The notes under the pieces: generated by a model
Databases searched by the model: none
Told to the model about the DNA's origin: nothing
What the model saw: only the letters and a program-made list of their open reading frames with translations
Source of the DNA: Lachnospiraceae bacterium
Lineage (GTDB): Bacteria > Bacillota > Clostridia > Lachnospirales > Lachnospiraceae
DNA: 64,000 bases
NCBI GenBank assembly: GCA_021202465.1
Contig: JAJQCZ010000035.1
Span: 102,447-166,446, forward strand
Direction: 5' to 3'
In this document: positions 61,188-64,000 of the stretch, one piece after another
Numbering within the stretch: position 1 is the first letter of the stretch
Layout of the letters: each line of letters begins with the position of its first letter
Program-made: the position numbers and the translations under genes

Positions 61188-63617
61188 CTATGCCTCCCGT
61201 TCCAGCAATGCAGTCAGGCCGTCTGCCGAGGCAACCTGCACCCGTGTCCGTCCCGCGCCTTTTTTCAGAATCAGCTGCGCCCGGCCATTCCAGGTCTCCG
61301 TGACTCCTTCGTTGTAATTGTGCCGCGGCTTCGGGTCGCCGCTGCCGAACCCGGCCAGGGAGCAGCCCCCTTCCACCGACACCGTCAGTTCCCGGTCCGC
61401 GTCGGTGATCAGCACGCCCTGCGCATCCCGCAGCTCGGCGGTCAGGAAAATCAGCTCCGTACCCGCCGGCTCTTCCTGTGTCAGGCAAAGCTGCGCCGCA
61501 CCCTCCGCACTGGCCAGAGCCGTCCGGCCGGTCTCCGTGCCGTCCCGGTAGCAGACCGCGCACAGGCTTCCCGGCGTATAGACCGTCTCGAACAGAGCCC
61601 GGTATCCGGCCGCCTCGCCGGAGGGCTGTCTGCCCGCGGAGACACCGTTTACGATGAGCTCCACCTCGTCGCCCGGCGCGTACACCTCGACGATCACCGG
61701 CTGTCCCTCACAGCCCCGCCAGGTCCAGCTGCTCACCGTGTCGCTCAGCACCCAGGGCGTCTTGATCAGCGTCTGCCCGTAGCGCCGCGGGTCCTGCACG
61801 GCGAGATACGGCTCCGTACGCAGGCCGAACACACACTCCCGGAAATACGAGACCGGACGCCGCCATCCGGTGATGTCCAGATCACCGCAGTAGGCCAGCT
61901 GGCAGGGGAACCCGGCGCCGAAGCCGCCCTCCCCGAAGCGGTAAGCAGGAATCCCCACGCCCGCCTCGCCGATATAGTCCCAGCCGGTCCAGGTGAAGTC
62001 GCCGATCACGTGAGGCAGTCGCTTCACCAGCGCCCAGTTGCGGGCGATCTCCGGCGGATAGGTCTCGCTGCCCACGATGACCCGGTTGGGATACTGCACC
62101 CCGTCCGGCTCGTAGCGGGCTGTCATGTAATTGTATCCGGCGATATCCACATTGGCGCAGGCCCGCTCCAGCCGCTCAGAGATAGCCTCGTGCACCACGA
62201 TCTCATCCATATGGCCGTCCATCAGCGTCATGAAATCATTGACATTGCCGCTGATTTCCCCGGTCGCCTGCAGGGACGCGGAGATGTCCGACACGATCCG
62301 GTCCACCTGATCGCCCGCCGCGAACACACCGTTGATGGAAGCGAGCGTATAGCGGGTCCCATCGAGACTGCGCACCTTCTCCGCCAGACGGTGGCAGGTC
62401 TCGGCGCCGTGCGCCGTGCCGATCTCGGGAATCTCATTGCCCAGTGAATAGAGAATGACCGACGGATGGTTGTACGCATTGCGAACCATGGCCTCCGCCG
62501 TCTCCTCCCAGCACTGTTCAAAATACAGGCTGAAATCCATTTCGGATTTGCTGCGGTCCCACATATCGGTCAGTTCGTCCATGACATAGATGCCCACCTG
62601 ATCGCAGGCCCGCAGGAGAGCCGGTGCCGCCGGATGATGCGACATACGGATGGCGTTAAAGCCCGCCTCCTTCAAGAGACGCATCTGCCGCAGATGAACC
62701 TCCTCATAGGTCGCCGCACCCAGAAGCCCGCTGTCATGATGGATGCAGGCGCCCCTCAGCTTCACGCTCTCGCCATTGACACGCAGCCCCCGCTTCGCGT
62801 CAAGGCGCAGCGTGCGCAGACCCACGGTCTCCGTCTGACTGTCCACGGTCTGCCCGTCCTCCGACAGCGTGCTCTCACAGCGATACAGTGCCGGGTGTTC
62901 ATCCGACCAGAGCTGCGGGTTCTCCACCGCGATGCGCTGCGTCAGCGTGCGCGTCTCACCGCCGAAAAGAACCACGCGGCTCTCCTCTGCGCCCGCGGCC
63001 GCCCCGTCCGCGTCCCGCAGCTCGGTCCGCAAGATTAGCTCTGCCGGAACCGTGCGGCGGTTTTTCAGCTCCGTGCGCACCCGCACCACGGCCAGGTCCG
63101 GTCCGGCCTCCTCGCAGTCCGCCCGCACACCATCCGGGGCGATGTGGGAGAGGGGACCGCGCAGCAGATACACGTCGCGGTAGATGCCGGAGCCGGAATA
63201 CCAGCGGCTGTTCGTCACGCCGCCATTTCGCACCTGAACGCGAATCTCATTCTCCTCCCCGTAGCGCAGAAAATCATTTAACGGTACATAAAAGGGGACA
63301 TACCCCCCGCTCTCTCCGCCCGCATACTGCTCGTTTACATAGACCCTGGCCTGACGGTAGACGCCCTCGAAACGCAGCGTCCAGGTCTCCTCCCGCGCCT
63401 CCTCCGGCGCGTACAGACACTTCACGTAGGTATAGGTCCCGCCGTCGCGGAATCCGGTGTTGCCGCCGTTCGGGCTGTCCGCGCGGGCCGGCCTCTCGAT
63501 CATCGCGTCGTGGGGCAGACGGATCTCCCGCGCCTCCTCCGGCACGCCCCAGACCAGCGCGAAGGAATCCCGGTCCTCCCAGAATTTCCAGCCCTCGTTC
63601 CATTTTTCAGCGATCAT
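61188..63617 (-). CDS. Glycoside hydrolase family 2 (beta-galactosidase-like)
   Basis: The 809-residue enzyme has a jelly-roll sugar-binding domain ('GFRDGGTYTYVKCLYAPEEA', 'FEGVYRQARVYVNEQYAGGE'), an Ig-like domain, and a TIM barrel with the acid/base Glu395 in 'ILYSLGNEIPEIG' and nucleophile Glu518 in 'RVIVGSETYPPEI'. Extra C-terminal beta domains follow ('RELTVSVEGGCSLAGFGSGD'), as in DUF4982/Big-containing GH2. There is no signal peptide. It is the first gene of the leftward saccharide operon seen here, preceded by GGGAGAAGGA. Beta-galactosidase is most likely; related beta-glycosidase activities are possible. Confidence 0.9.
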   Translation of the reverse strand: MIAEKWNEGWKFWEDRDSFALVWGVPEEAREIRLPHDAMIERPARADSPNGGNTGFRDGGTYTYVKCLYAPEEAREETWTLRFEGVYRQARVYVNEQYAGGESGGYVPFYVPLNDFLRYGEENEIRVQVRNGGVTNSRWYSGSGIYRDVYLLRGPLSHIAPDGVRADCEEAGPDLAVVRVRTELKNRRTVPAELILRTELRDADGAAAGAEESRVVLFGGETRTLTQRIAVENPQLWSDEHPALYRCESTLSEDGQTVDSQTETVGLRTLRLDAKRGLRVNGESVKLRGACIHHDSGLLGAATYEEVHLRQMRLLKEAGFNAIRMSHHPAAPALLRACDQVGIYVMDELTDMWDRSKSEMDFSLYFEQCWEETAEAMVRNAYNHPSVILYSLGNEIPEIGTAHGAETCHRLAEKVRSLDGTRYTLASINGVFAAGDQVDRIVSDISASLQATGEISGNVNDFMTLMDGHMDEIVVHEAISERLERACANVDIAGYNYMTARYEPDGVQYPNRVIVGSETYPPEIARNWALVKRLPHVIGDFTWTGWDYIGEAGVGIPAYRFGEGGFGAGFPCQLAYCGDLDITGWRRPVSYFRECVFGLRTEPYLAVQDPRRYGQTLIKTPWVLSDTVSSWTWRGCEGQPVIVEVYAPGDEVELIVNGVSAGRQPSGEAAGYRALFETVYTPGSLCAVCYRDGTETGRTALASAEGAAQLCLTQEEPAGTELIFLTAELRDAQGVLITDADRELTVSVEGGCSLAGFGSGDPKPRHNYNEGVTETWNGRAQLILKKGAGRTRVQVASADGLTALLEREA

Positions 63618-63658
63618 AGCTGTTCCTTCTCCCGTTCTTTGTTCTGTATTTTGATGAT

Positions 63659-63687
63659 GCCGGGGGCAAAAAACATCTGCCCCCGGC
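63659..63687. terminator. GC-rich stem-loop upstream of the GH2 gene
   Basis: GCCGGGGGCA (63659-63668) pairs with TGCCCCCGGC (63678-63687). It lies 28 bases after the stop of the preceding leftward gene and 42 bases before GH2. There is no strong T-run on the minus strand, so termination would be partial. Confidence 0.6.
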
Positions 63688-63714
63688 TGATCTATCGACG
63701 ACTCTGCGCTGCTC

Positions 63715-64000
63715 TCAGCAGGTCTTAAGCTGCGCGTTCAGCGCCCCGATCTGCTCCTCCGTCAGATTCACGAAGGGAGTGTCGGTTAACTGCTCCACTG
63801 TCATATCACGCATGGGACCAGGGATGCCCTGCCAGTTCGGCACATACTGTTCGAACACCGTCCGGGCTCCCTCCGCCTCCGTCAGCTCATTGACCGACGA
63901 CGCGCAGGAATAGATCTTGATGATCGGCGTCTCCGGCAGATAACGGAACACATGCCGTCCGCTCTCCACGCGCTCCGGCGCCCGCTCCGTATTGGGAAGC
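63715..64000 (-). CDS. 3' end of an unidentified gene
   Basis: The frame is open to the right edge of the window. The visible 95 residues include 'YLPETPIIKIYSCASSVNEL', 'GARTVFEQYVPNWQGIPGPM' and 'TPFVNLTEEQIGALNAQLKT', ending in Cys. I do not recognise the family from this piece. Position and strand suggest it belongs to the same saccharide-use cluster, probably as the C-terminal part of a carbohydrate-active enzyme. The start is outside the window. Confidence 0.6.
   Translation of the reverse strand, partial: LPNTERAPERVESGRHVFRYLPETPIIKIYSCASSVNELTEAEGARTVFEQYVPNWQGIPGPMRDMTVEQLTDTPFVNLTEEQIGALNAQLKTC

Noticed and set aside
60213..62447. A 744-codon plus-strand frame opposite the GH65/GH2 genes
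   Set aside because: It is antisense to well-supported glycoside phosphorylase and hydrolase genes, with no recognisable protein features.
1..64000. tRNA and rRNA genes, searched by eye, including near the att sites
   Set aside because: No cloverleaf with T-loop consensus or rRNA-like sequence was recognised; both islands use protein-coding targets.

Overview
The window looks like the chromosome of a strictly anaerobic, fairly GC-rich member of the Clostridia, most likely a gut Lachnospiraceae. Supporting signs are oxygen-sensitive enzymes (iron-sulfur serine dehydratase, anaerobic NrdD/NrdG), Old-Yellow-Enzyme-type reductases, GH65 phosphorylases, very large Ig-like surface proteins, Tn916-type integrases and strong GGAGG ribosome-binding sites. 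The species cannot be fixed from the sequence alone.

Layout. 1-4.3 kb is core metabolism: sdaAB (3' end), sdaAA, then nrdD, a separate 53-residue glycyl-radical polypeptide, and nrdG. 4.3-6.6 kb holds a secreted protein and an AlbA_2/Schlafen-type regulator. 6.7-8.85 kb is the wreck of an old integrated element bounded by a 21-bp direct repeat. It carries a GNAT toxin-antitoxin pair, a ribbon-helix-helix protein, an hsdM/hsdR deletion scar and a collapsed integrase.

9.0-27.3 kb is an AT-richer genomic island of about 18.3 kb, inserted inside the DNA that encodes the catalytic P-loop of a low-molecular-weight protein-tyrosine phosphatase. The gene's old start codon and first 12 codons are stranded at 8989, and the island's right end supplies replacement codons so that the gene is whole again at 27310. 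The cargo is an AbiE-like toxin-antitoxin pair with an inverted-repeat operator, an HNH-like protein with small unknown genes, a broken metallophosphoesterase, a full type I restriction-modification operon (hsdM-hsdS-rhuM-hsdR), a Gabija-like nuclease/helicase pair whose helicase is split at a T8 tract, a Cys-rich VLP protein, a frameshifted replisome-organizer gene, xis and int.

27.8-37.1 kb returns to GC-rich host DNA: a heterodimeric ABC exporter facing a LysR regulator, a LacI regulator and a TauE/SafE permease sharing a promoter region with two near-identical palindromic operators, and a secreted transglutaminase/leucine-rich-repeat protein with a frameshift. 37.1-40.4 kb is a TetR-OYE-DUF3237 cassette, followed by a LuxR-type regulator. 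41.9-52.7 kb holds a small Cys-containing protein and a giant surface protein of about 3,480 residues, interrupted once at an A8 tract.

52.8-63.6 kb is a leftward saccharide operon: GH2, two GH65 phosphorylases, a domain-permuted GH3 and beta-phosphoglucomutase. Together these would release sugars, phosphorolyse alpha-glucosides to beta-glucose 1-phosphate, and pass that into glycolysis as glucose 6-phosphate. Several genes (the Gabija-like helicase, the replisome organizer and the giant surface protein) each need one base removed from a run of 7-8 A or T to be intact. The pattern is either phase variation/slippage or homopolymer error in the assembly, and it should be settled first.
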